DNA of 34,011 nucleotides from Streptomyces sp. CT34 (GTDB taxonomy: Bacteria; Actinomycetota; Actinomycetes; Streptomycetales; Streptomycetaceae). The DNA lies in the NCBI RefSeq assembly GCF_000805335.1, contig NZ_KN708638.1, forward strand, positions 3,339,018 through 3,373,028. Direction: 5' to 3'. Below, piece after piece: positions 27,473 through 34,011 of the stretch; the first letter of the stretch is position 1; each line of letters opens with the position of its first letter. The notes under the pieces were generated by a model. It saw only the letters and a program-made list of their open reading frames with translations, had not been told where the DNA came from and searched no databases. The position numbers and the translations under genes are program-made.

Positions 27473-29206
27473 GTGACGAGTGACACCAGCGCGACGCACG
27501 CAGCCGCCCTGAGCGCCCCGGAACCGGCCGGTCAGCCCCCCGCGTGGCAGCGGCGGCTGCGCCGCTTCGGGTACGCCGGCCGCCCGCAGGCCGACGCCCG
27601 GACGCGGCTGGTGGCCCCGTTCCCGGAGCCGGACCGGCGGCCGTGGGCGTGGCTCGGCGCGGGCCCTGACCTCGCGGGCCGGCTGGCGCGCTGGTCGGGG
27701 TGGCTCGGCCCGCTGCTGGTGACGCTGTGCGCGGGGGTGCTGACGTTCTGGAACCTGGGCAGCCCGCGGAAGGTCATATTCGACGAGACGTACTACCCCA
27801 AGGACGCCTGGTCGCTGCTCCACTACGGCTATGAGGGCACCTGGGCCAAGGACGCCAATGACGCGCTGCTGGCCCATCCCCCGAAGATCCTGCTCTCCCC
27901 CGAGCACTCGTACGTCGTCCACCCGCCGATGGGCAAGTGGCTGATCGCGCTGGGTGAGTGGGCGTTCGGGATGAACCCCTTCGGCTGGCGGTTCATGACC
28001 GCGCTGCTCGGCACCCTGTCGGTGCTGCTGGTGTGCCGGATCGGGCGGCGGCTAATGCGGTCGACGGCCCTGGGGTGCCTGGCCGGCGCGCTCCTCGCGG
28101 TGGACGGGCTGCACTTCGTGATGAGCCGCACCGCGCTGCTGGACCTGATCGTGATGTTCTGGGTGCTGGCCGGCTTCGGCTGCCTGCTGCTGGACCGGGA
28201 CCGCACCCGGGCCCGGCTCGCGGCGGCGCTGCCGGCCGGACCCGGCGCCGGGCAGGTGCGGCCGGACGACGCGGTCGGCGACCGGCTGCGGCTGGGGTGG
28301 CGCCCCTGGCGGATCGCCGCCGGGCTGTGCCTGGGCCTGTCGGCCGCGACCAAGTGGAACGGCCTGTACTTCCTCGCCGCGTTCGCGCTGATGTCGGTGC
28401 TGTGGGACGTGGGGGCGCGGCGCACGGCGGGGGCCCGGCGCCCGTTCCGGGCCGCCGTGCTGCGCGATGCGCTGCCCGCCTTCGCCTCCACCGTCGTCGT
28501 CGCGCTCGCCACCTATCTCGCGTCCTGGACGGGCTGGATCGTCACCAAGGGCGGCTACTACCGCGACTGGGCCACCACCCCCGAGGGCCGGGGCAGTTCC
28601 TGGTCCTGGCTGCCGGACTGGCTGCGCAGCCTGTGGCACTACCAGAGCGAGGTCTACGCCTTCCACACCGGGCTGACCACCCCGCACACCTATATGTCCA
28701 ACCCGTGGAGCTGGCTGGTGCTGGGCCGCCCGGTCTCGTACTTCTACGAGGACCCTAAGGCCGGCCAGGACGGCTGCACCGCCGCCGAGGGATGCGCCCG
28801 CGAGGTGCTGGCGCTGGGCACGCCGCTGCTGTGGTGGGCGGCCTGCTTCGCGCTGCTCTACGTGCTGTGGCGGTGGCTGTTCCGGCGGGACTGGCGGGCC
28901 GGGGCGATCGCCTGCGGGGTCGCGGCCGGCTATCTGCCGTGGTTCCTCTACCAGGAGCGGACGATCTTCCTCTTCTACGCGGTGGTCTTCGTCCCGTTCC
29001 TGTGCCTGGCGCTGGCGATGATGATCGGCGCGATCATCGGGCCGCCCGGCGCGAGTGAACGCCGACGCACGATCGGAGCAGTCGGCGCGGGAGTTCTGGT
29101 GCTGCTGATCGTGTGGAATTTCATCTACTTCTATCCCCTCTATACGGGTCTGCCGATTCCCAAGAGCGCCTGGCACAACCGGATGTGGTTCGACAGTTGG
29201 GTGTGA
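27473..29206 (+). CDS. Protein O-mannosyltransferase (Pmt, GT39)
   Basis: Polytopic membrane enzyme of about 577 residues that transfers mannose from polyprenyl phosphate mannose to Ser/Thr of exported proteins. The acidic catalytic motif is IFDETYYPKDAW after the first membrane helix, with HPPMGKWLIALGEW further on. At least nine hydrophobic helices follow, ending in VLLIVWNFIYFYPLYTGLPI. An insert between helices (about 225-265) is Arg/Ala-rich. Start is GTG 27473 or ATG 27464; the spacing of TACGAT favours the GTG. In Streptomyces, Pmt glycosylates lipoproteins and serves as part of the phage phiC31 receptor pathway. A strong hairpin follows the stop. Confidence 0.92.
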   Translation: MTSDTSATHAAALSAPEPAGQPPAWQRRLRRFGYAGRPQADARTRLVAPFPEPDRRPWAWLGAGPDLAGRLARWSGWLGPLLVTLCAGVLTFWNLGSPRKVIFDETYYPKDAWSLLHYGYEGTWAKDANDALLAHPPKILLSPEHSYVVHPPMGKWLIALGEWAFGMNPFGWRFMTALLGTLSVLLVCRIGRRLMRSTALGCLAGALLAVDGLHFVMSRTALLDLIVMFWVLAGFGCLLLDRDRTRARLAAALPAGPGAGQVRPDDAVGDRLRLGWRPWRIAAGLCLGLSAATKWNGLYFLAAFALMSVLWDVGARRTAGARRPFRAAVLRDALPAFASTVVVALATYLASWTGWIVTKGGYYRDWATTPEGRGSSWSWLPDWLRSLWHYQSEVYAFHTGLTTPHTYMSNPWSWLVLGRPVSYFYEDPKAGQDGCTAAEGCAREVLALGTPLLWWAACFALLYVLWRWLFRRDWRAGAIACGVAAGYLPWFLYQERTIFLFYAVVFVPFLCLALAMMIGAIIGPPGASERRRTIGAVGAGVLVLLIVWNFIYFYPLYTGLPIPKSAWHNRMWFDSWV

Positions 29207-29220
29207 AGCGGGTGAGTGTG

Positions 29221-29262
29221 ACGGTCCCGTGACAGCCGTGCGACGCCGTGTCACAGGACCGT
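29221..29262 (+). terminator. Terminator hairpin after pmt
   Basis: ACGGTCCCGTGACA (29221-29234) and TGTCACAGGACCGT (29249-29262) pair at 13 of 14 positions, with a C-A mismatch and a 14-base loop, starting 15 bases after the pmt stop. No T run follows. Confidence 0.65.
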
Positions 29263-29363
29263 GCCCTGTTCGAGACTCACTCCTTGCCCGTGTCCCTTAG
29301 AGTGCGATGGACGTTCTTGTGTGCGTATTCAAGGACTGAAGCTCCTGGGAGGGGATCGGTGGC

Positions 29364-31019
29364 ATGCGCCGCGAGGTGAAGTACGGGCTGATCGGCGGAT
29401 CGGTGGCTCTGGTGGTGGGAGTCGTGGGCGGCTTCACGCTGTTCGGCGGCTCGGACGGGTCGTCGCCGCAGGCGGTCAGGTCGGCGGATGCCAAGTCCGG
29501 CGACGGCGGCAGCGACGTGCCGACCGGCCCGCTGACGGCCAAGGAAGTGAACACGACCGCACAGGCGTTCCTGACCGCCTGGCAGTCCGGCGACATGGCC
29601 AAGGCCGCCGCGTTGACGGACGATCCGGACGCCGCGAAGAGCGCCCTGCAGAACTTCACCGCGCAGGCGAAGTTCACGAAGGTGACGCTGAAGCCCGGCA
29701 CGCCGGCCGGCGACAAGGTGCCGTACACGGTCGGCACCGAGATCGACTACAAGTCGGTCAAGACGCCGTTCTCGTACGGTTCCTCGATGACCCTCCAGCG
29801 CGACAAGAAGACCGGGAAGCCGCAGGTCGCCTGGCAGCCGTCGGCGCTCTACCCGGGCCTGGGCAAGGGCGACGAGCTGCGCACCGGCGCGGCCGAGGCG
29901 CCGCCGATCAAGGCCGTGGACCGCAGCGGCACCGAGCTGACCGCCAAGGACCACCCGACGCTGGCCGGGGTGCTGGACAGCCTGCGCACCAAGTACGGCA
30001 GCAAGACCGACGGCAAGCCGGGGGCGGAGCTCTACATCCACCGCGCCAAGGCCGACGACGCCAACAAGCAGCAGCCCGACAAGACGCTGAAGGTGCTCTC
30101 CAAGGGCACCCCCGGCACCCTCAAGACCACCCTGGACGCCAAGCTCCAGACGGCGGCCGAGAACGCCGTCAAGGGCAAGAAGCTGGCGTCCGCGGCGGCC
30201 GTCAAGCCCAGCACCGGCGAGATCCTGGCGATCGCCAACTCCCCGGCGGACGGCTTCAACCTGGCCACCCAGGGGTCGCTCGCGCCCGGCTCGACGATGA
30301 AGATCGTCACCTCGGCGCTGCTGATGGACAAGGGGATCACCGCACCGGACAAGAAGAACCCCTGCCCCCAGTACGTCACGGTCGGCGGCTGGAAGTTCCA
30401 GAACCTGAACAAGTCCCAGATCCCGGACGGCACCTTCGCGGACAGCTTCGCCGCGTCCTGCAACAACGCCTTCATCGCGCACGCCAAGGACCTCAACAAC
30501 GACGATCTGACGAAGGAGGCCCGGGACGTCTTCGGCATCGGGCTGAACTGGGCGACCGGGATCCCCACCTTCGACGGCACCGTGCCGGTGCAGAGCGACG
30601 CGCAGATGGCGGCCTCGCTGATCGGCCAGGGCGGGGTGCGGATGAACCCGCTGAACGTGGCCTCGATCGCCGCCACCGCCCAGTCCGGCTCCTTCCACCA
30701 GCCGTTCATCGTGGCCCAGTCGCTGGACAACCGGACCTTCGCCAAGGCGGCCGGCGCGATGAAGTCGGACACCGCGTCCAACCTGAAGGCGCTGATGAAG
30801 CTCACCGCGACGTCCGGTACGGGCGCCGAGGCGATGCAGGGGATCAGCGGCGACATCGGTGCCAAGACCGGTTCCGCCGAGGTCGACAACCAGGACAAGC
30901 CCAACGCCTGGTTCGCCGCCTACCGCGACGACCTGGCCGCCGCGGCCGTCGTCCCGGCCAGCGGCCACGGCGGCACCAACGCGGGCCCGCTGGTCCGCGC
31001 CATCCTCACCGCCAACTGA
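29364..31019 (+). CDS. Class B penicillin-binding protein (transpeptidase)
   Basis: Cell-wall transpeptidase of 551 residues. One N-terminal membrane anchor (about 8-27, LIGGSVALVVGVVGGFTLF) is followed by an NTF2-like MecA-N domain (about 58-165), a dimerisation region and the transpeptidase domain. Active-site motifs are S310-T-M-K313 (SxxK), S365-C-N367 (SxN) and K501-T-G503 (KTG). Compared with division PBPs it lacks an obvious PASTA domain. ATG 29364 has GGGAGGGG about 10 bases upstream. It would cross-link peptidoglycan outside the membrane and bind beta-lactams; a growth- or sporulation-specific role cannot be told from sequence. Confidence 0.94.
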   Translation: MRREVKYGLIGGSVALVVGVVGGFTLFGGSDGSSPQAVRSADAKSGDGGSDVPTGPLTAKEVNTTAQAFLTAWQSGDMAKAAALTDDPDAAKSALQNFTAQAKFTKVTLKPGTPAGDKVPYTVGTEIDYKSVKTPFSYGSSMTLQRDKKTGKPQVAWQPSALYPGLGKGDELRTGAAEAPPIKAVDRSGTELTAKDHPTLAGVLDSLRTKYGSKTDGKPGAELYIHRAKADDANKQQPDKTLKVLSKGTPGTLKTTLDAKLQTAAENAVKGKKLASAAAVKPSTGEILAIANSPADGFNLATQGSLAPGSTMKIVTSALLMDKGITAPDKKNPCPQYVTVGGWKFQNLNKSQIPDGTFADSFAASCNNAFIAHAKDLNNDDLTKEARDVFGIGLNWATGIPTFDGTVPVQSDAQMAASLIGQGGVRMNPLNVASIAATAQSGSFHQPFIVAQSLDNRTFAKAAGAMKSDTASNLKALMKLTATSGTGAEAMQGISGDIGAKTGSAEVDNQDKPNAWFAAYRDDLAAAAVVPASGHGGTNAGPLVRAILTAN

Positions 31020-31023
31020 GCTT

Positions 31024-31055
31024 GGTGGACGCCCGGTTACGACCGGGTGTCCACC
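31024..31055 (+). terminator. Terminator hairpin after the PBP gene
   Basis: GGTGGACGCCCGGT (31024-31037) and ACCGGGTGTCCACC (31042-31055) form a 14-bp stem (one G-T pair) with a 4-base loop, directly after the stop codon. There is no T run, as is usual for streptomycetes. Confidence 0.75.
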
Positions 31056-31105
31056 GGCTGGATTTCGTTCGCATGGCCCGTACAGCTTTCGCTAGCGTGC
31101 GGGCC

Positions 31106-31618
31106 ATGAGCGATTCCCCGTCCGACACCGCGACCGCCACCACCGCCCGAGCCCACCCCCGCTTCGCCCAGGCCCTGGCCGATCTGGGCCTGACCGTCGA
31201 CGTGCGGCAGTTCCCCGAGGCCACCCGCACCGCCGCCGAGGCCGCCGCGGCCATCGGCTGCGACCTCGCCCAGATCGTCAAGTCGCTGATCTTCGCGGCC
31301 GACGGCGAACCGGTACTGGTCCTGATGGACGGCGCCTCCCGCGTCGACCTGGAGCGCGTACGGGCCGAACTCGGCGCCAAGGAGGTCGGCCGGGCCGACG
31401 CCGCCACCGTACGGGAGACCACCGGCTACGCGATCGGCGGCGTACCGCCCTTCGGGCACCGCACCCCCACCCGGGTACTGGCCGACCGCGGCATCCTGGA
31501 GCACGGCACGGTCTGGGCCGCCGCCGGCACCCCGCACACCGTCTTCCCGCTCGACCCGCCGTCCCTGATCGCGTACGCGCAGGGCAGCGTGGTGGACGTG
31601 CGCGAGCGCACCTCGTGA
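31106..31618 (+). CDS. YbaK/EbsC-type aminoacyl-tRNA deacylase
   Basis: Protein of 170 residues of the YbaK/ProX superfamily, which hydrolyses mischarged aminoacyl-tRNA such as Cys-tRNA(Pro). The conserved core is QIVKSLIFAADGEPVLVLMD, the lysine being the invariant substrate-binding one. GYAIGGVPPFGHRTPTRVLAD and WAAAGTPHTVFPL follow, all diagnostic. TAGCGT (31093-31098) is spaced for a leaderless transcript from ATG 31106; there is no ribosome-binding site. The stop overlaps the next start by 4 bases (GTGA). Confidence 0.92.
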   Translation: MSDSPSDTATATTARAHPRFAQALADLGLTVDVRQFPEATRTAAEAAAAIGCDLAQIVKSLIFAADGEPVLVLMDGASRVDLERVRAELGAKEVGRADAATVRETTGYAIGGVPPFGHRTPTRVLADRGILEHGTVWAAAGTPHTVFPLDPPSLIAYAQGSVVDVRERTS

Positions 31619-32463
31619 CGCCGCTGGTCGTGGCCGCGGTCCTGCTGGCCGCCGTCACCCACGCCAGCTGGAACGCCATCGCCCACGGCATACGCGACCA
31701 GTTGCTGGCCTTCACCCTGGTCGGCGGCGGCGGCGCGGTCTGCGGTGCGCTGCTGGCCGGCTGCACACCGCTGCCGGCCGCCGGGGCCTGGCCGTACCTG
31801 GTGGCGTCCGCGGTGCTGCACATCGTCTACCAGGTCCTGCTGATGCAGTCGTTCCGGCTGGGCGACTTCGGCCAGATGTATCCGATCGCCCGGGGCACCG
31901 CGCCGCTGGTCGTCACGGTCCTGGCCGCGGTCTTCGTGCACGAGGTCCCGGACGGCCCGGCGCTGGCCGGGGTCGCGCTGGCCTCGGTCGGACTGGTCGG
32001 GCTGGCCCTGTGGGGCATCCGCGGCTCGGGGACCCGGCCGCACTGGCCGGCGATAGCCGCCGCCCTCGCCACCGGGCTGTCCATCGCCTCGTACACCACC
32101 GTCGACGGCCTGGGCGTACGCGCCTCCGGGACCCCGCTCGGCTACATCGGCTGGCTGATGATCCTCCAGGGGCTGATCATCCCCGCCTACGCGCTCGCCG
32201 TCCGCCGAGGCCAACTCCTCGCCCAGCTACGGCCGTTCGCCCTGCGCGGGCTGTTCGGGTCGGTGCTCTCGGTCTTCGCGTACGGGCTGGTGCTGTGGGC
32301 GCAGACCCGCGCGCCGCTGGCGCCCATCGCGGCGCTGCGCGAGTCGTCGATCATCGTCGGCGCCGCGATCGGAACGCTGTTCTTCAAGGAACGCTTCGGA
32401 CTGCCGCGGATCGCGGCGGCGGGGCTGATGGTGGCGGGGATCGGCCTTATGTTGGCCGGCTGA
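31615..32463 (+). CDS. EamA/DMT family transporter
   Basis: Drug/metabolite transporter superfamily protein of 282 residues with about ten hydrophobic helices arranged as two five-helix EamA repeats. The first runs to LVGLALWGIRG, the second starts near WPAIAAALATGLSIASYTTV. Conserved ends RGTAPLVVTVLAAVFVHE and ALRESSIIVGAAIGTLFFKE mark the equivalent position in each repeat. GTG 31615 overlaps the stop of the YbaK-type gene, so both come from one mRNA. The substrate, possibly an amino acid or metabolite, is unknown. Tandem repeats start at its stop codon. Confidence 0.9.
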   Translation: MTPLVVAAVLLAAVTHASWNAIAHGIRDQLLAFTLVGGGGAVCGALLAGCTPLPAAGAWPYLVASAVLHIVYQVLLMQSFRLGDFGQMYPIARGTAPLVVTVLAAVFVHEVPDGPALAGVALASVGLVGLALWGIRGSGTRPHWPAIAAALATGLSIASYTTVDGLGVRASGTPLGYIGWLMILQGLIIPAYALAVRRGQLLAQLRPFALRGLFGSVLSVFAYGLVLWAQTRAPLAPIAALRESSIIVGAAIGTLFFKERFGLPRIAAAGLMVAGIGLMLAG

Positions 32464-32992
32464 CGTTTCGCTGCGCTTAGCTGCCTTCCCACGATTTCGG
32501 CTTTCCCGCCGTGCGGGGTGCGGTCTTTCCCGCCTTCGGCGGAGGGGTGTGTGGGGCGAGACCCCGGATGGTCGTCGGTGCCGGCCCCACGATTCCGGCT
32601 TTCCCGCCATGCGGGGGCGGTGTTTTCCGCCTTCGGCGGGAGTTGGGGTGTGTGGGGCGGGGCCCCGGGTGGTCGTGGGTGCCGGCGCCGGGGGCTCCGG
32701 GGCGGGTTGCCGTTTCGCTGCGCTTTGCCGGCTTCCCGCGTTGTCGGCTTTCCCGGCGTGCGGGGTGCGGTGTGTTCCGCCTTCGGCGGGAGGGGTGTGT
32801 GGGGCGGGGCCCCGGGTGGTCGTGGGTGCCGGCGCCGGGGGCTCCGGGGCGGGTTGCCGTTTCGCTGCGCTTTGCCGGCTTCCCGCGTTGTCGGCTTTCC
32901 CGGCGTGCGGGGTGCGGTGTTTTCCGCCTTCGGCGGGAGGGGTGTGTGGGGCGGGGCCCCGGGTGGTCGTGGGTGCCGGTTCCGGGGGCTCC
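32464..32992. repeat. Tandem array of four ~147-bp non-coding repeats
   Basis: The core CGCCTTCGGCGG occurs at 32531, 32628, 32778 and 32925, and CGTTTCGCTGCGCTT at 32464, 32711 and 32858. Unit lengths are therefore about 97, 150 and 147 bases; the first unit lacks about 50 bases. The last two copies are nearly identical. Each copy contains a small hairpin (CCGCC-ttc-GGCGG) and a GGGGCCCCGGG-type palindrome. Frames stay open because 147 is a multiple of three, but the predicted peptides are Pro/Arg/His-rich and show no protein-like pattern, so I call this non-coding. No other gene is seen here. Confidence 0.9.
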
Positions 32993-33088
32993 GGGGCGGG
33001 TTGCCGGACTGCTTCGCTTTACGTCCGGCAACCCGCCCCTCCACCCCCGGCCCCTCCCGTGCGGTGCGGGGTCCCGCCCCGGTGGGGG
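32991..33088. repeat. Left arm of 98-bp inverted repeat flanking an SDR gene
   Basis: Reverse complement of 33914-34011 with a single mismatch (33043 against 33959). Inside it GGGGCGGGTTGCCGGAC (32993-33009) pairs perfectly with GTCCGGCAACCCGCCCC (33023-33039) around a 13-base loop, giving a very stable hairpin. It directly continues the last tandem-repeat unit, sharing the sequence up to GGGTTGCCG. Confidence 0.93.
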
Positions 33089-33129
33089 AGACGTCAAAGA
33101 CCGGGGGTGCGGCTGGGTAGATACCGGGC

Positions 33130-33909
33130 ATGAGGCGATTCGAGGGATACCGCGTACTGATCACCGGCGCCGGCCGCGGCATCGGCGAGGCCACCGCCCG
33201 GCGGCTGGCCGACGAGGGCGCACGGGTGCTGGTCACCGACGTCGACGGGCCCCGTGCCGAGCGGGCCGCAGCGGCCGTCCGGGAAGCCGGTGGCGCGGCC
33301 GAGGCGCTGGTCTGCGACGTCGGCGACCGGACCGCAGTGGAGGCGGCCGTCGCGCACGCCGTGCACCGGTTCGGCGGCCTGGACACCCTCGTCAACAACG
33401 CCTACAGCTGCCACCACGACACCCCGCTCTTCGAGGACACCCCGGACGAGGAGTGGGAGGCCGATCTGGACATCACCCTCGGCGGCGCGTTCCGCTGCGC
33501 CCGGGCCGCGCTGCCCCACCTGGCCGCCGCCGGCGGGCGCGGCGCGATCGTCAACATCGGCTCGGTCAACGGCATTCAAGACTTCGGCAACCACGCCTAC
33601 AGCGCCGCCAAGGCGGGTCTGGCGAGCCTGACCCGTACGCTCTCCGGCCATGCCGCACCGCGCGGCGTACGGGTCAACCTCATCGCGCCGGGCACCGTCC
33701 ACACCCCCAACTGGGCCGGGCGGGAGGGCGCGTTGCGGCGGGCGGCCGGGACGTATCCGCTGGGCCGGGTCGGCCGTCCCGAGGACATCGCCGCGGCCGT
33801 CGCCTATCTAGCCTCCCCGGACGCCGCTTGGATCACCGGCATCACGCTGCCCGTCGACGGCGGCATCCTGGTCGCCAACGACGAGTTGCGCCGCGCTCTG
33901 CGCGCTTGA
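33130..33909 (+). CDS. Short-chain dehydrogenase/reductase, classical type
   Basis: NAD(P)-dependent oxidoreductase of 259 residues. TGAGRGIG (12-19) binds the cofactor, Asp37 after beta-2 (VTDVD) favours NAD(H), and the catalytic residues are Ser145, Tyr157 and Lys161 (YSAAK). The structural NNAG motif reads NNAY (89-92), as in the SDR at 6495. The C-terminal WITGITLPVDGGIL is standard. Glucose-dehydrogenase-like SDRs look similar, but the substrate is open. TAGATA (33118-33123) places transcription start on the A of the ATG, suggesting a leaderless mRNA. The gene is enclosed between two arms of a 98-bp inverted repeat. Confidence 0.9.
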   Translation: MRRFEGYRVLITGAGRGIGEATARRLADEGARVLVTDVDGPRAERAAAAVREAGGAAEALVCDVGDRTAVEAAVAHAVHRFGGLDTLVNNAYSCHHDTPLFEDTPDEEWEADLDITLGGAFRCARAALPHLAAAGGRGAIVNIGSVNGIQDFGNHAYSAAKAGLASLTRTLSGHAAPRGVRVNLIAPGTVHTPNWAGREGALRRAAGTYPLGRVGRPEDIAAAVAYLASPDAAWITGITLPVDGGILVANDELRRALRA

Positions 33910-33913
33910 ACTC

Positions 33914-34011
33914 CCCCCACCGGGGCGGGACCCCGCACCGCACGGGAGGGGCCGGGGGCGGAGGGGCGGGTTGCCGGACGTAAAGCGAAGCAGTCCGGCA
34001 ACCCGCCCCGG
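33914..34011. repeat. Right arm of 98-bp inverted repeat, reaching the window edge
   Basis: Begins 5 bases after the SDR stop and matches the left arm (32991-33088) in reverse complement at 97 of 98 positions. It contains the same perfect 17-bp hairpin (33963-33979 with 33993-34009). It may continue beyond the window. In position it would terminate the SDR transcript. Confidence 0.93.

Noticed and set aside
29261..31618. Alternative long plus-strand frame through the PBP and YbaK-type genes
   Set aside because: Up to about 31070 it is an out-of-frame reading of the PBP; the real genes have motifs and their own starts.
32464..33009. CRISPR array
   Set aside because: Units are contiguous, too long, have no unique spacers, and no cas genes are present.
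32477..33097. Repeat protein encoded by the 147-bp array
   Set aside because: Open frames exist on both strands only because the period is divisible by three; no start signal and no protein-like composition.

Overview
The window reads as a stretch of Streptomyces chromosome, or a very close relative. G+C is very high, with G or C in almost every third codon position. GTG starts are common, several genes appear to be transcribed without a leader, and one gene carries a rare TTA codon. Gene content also fits: galTEK beside a solute:sodium symporter, an rpf-rsmA-ispE operon, an Scr1-like/DUF397 pair and Uma2 nucleases. I see no rRNA, tRNA, CRISPR array, prophage or transposase.

Layout. 1-2728 (-): phosphoenolpyruvate carboxylase, cut by the window edge only a few codons before its expected end. 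2993-4724 (+): an acyl desaturase and a TetR regulator, with a 31-bp palindrome over the promoter. 4872-5702 (-) and 5895-6392 (+): a trans-aconitate-type methyltransferase and a divergent MarR regulator, with 15-bp-spaced ACGTC repeats between them. 6495-9351 (+): a short-chain dehydrogenase and a GH42 beta-galactosidase. 9378-16657: a Leloir galactose locus (galT-galE-galK, stop and start codons overlapping) divergent from a sodium:solute symporter and its small membrane partner, flanked on both sides by orphan LuxR/NarL-type regulators.

16851-18653 (-): an ABC-F ATPase. 18856-21703: an accessory island made of two Uma2 family endonucleases, a DUF397 protein, a truncated XRE-type regulator and a winged-helix protein with a zinc knuckle. 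The island lies between the ABC-F gene and ispE, which are neighbours in some other actinobacteria. 21715-27374 (-): a housekeeping block of ispE, rsmA, an RpfB-like resuscitation-promoting factor, tatD, a zinc-ribbon protein and rsmI. 27473-32463 (+): a protein O-mannosyltransferase, a class B penicillin-binding protein, a YbaK-type deacylase and an EamA transporter. 32464-34011: four tandem copies of a roughly 147-bp non-coding repeat, then a second short-chain dehydrogenase bracketed by a 98-bp inverted repeat that is 97/98 identical and reaches the last base of the window.

How the genes work together. The beta-galactosidase can release galactose, the symporter is placed to import it, and GalK, GalT and GalE convert it to glucose-1-phosphate and UDP-sugars. 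The rpf, Pmt and PBP genes serve the cell envelope, and rsmA, rsmI and the YbaK-type gene serve translation. The least conventional parts are the Uma2/DUF397 island, the repeat-bracketed dehydrogenase at the right end, and the repeat insertions inside the GH42 gene and one regulator gene.
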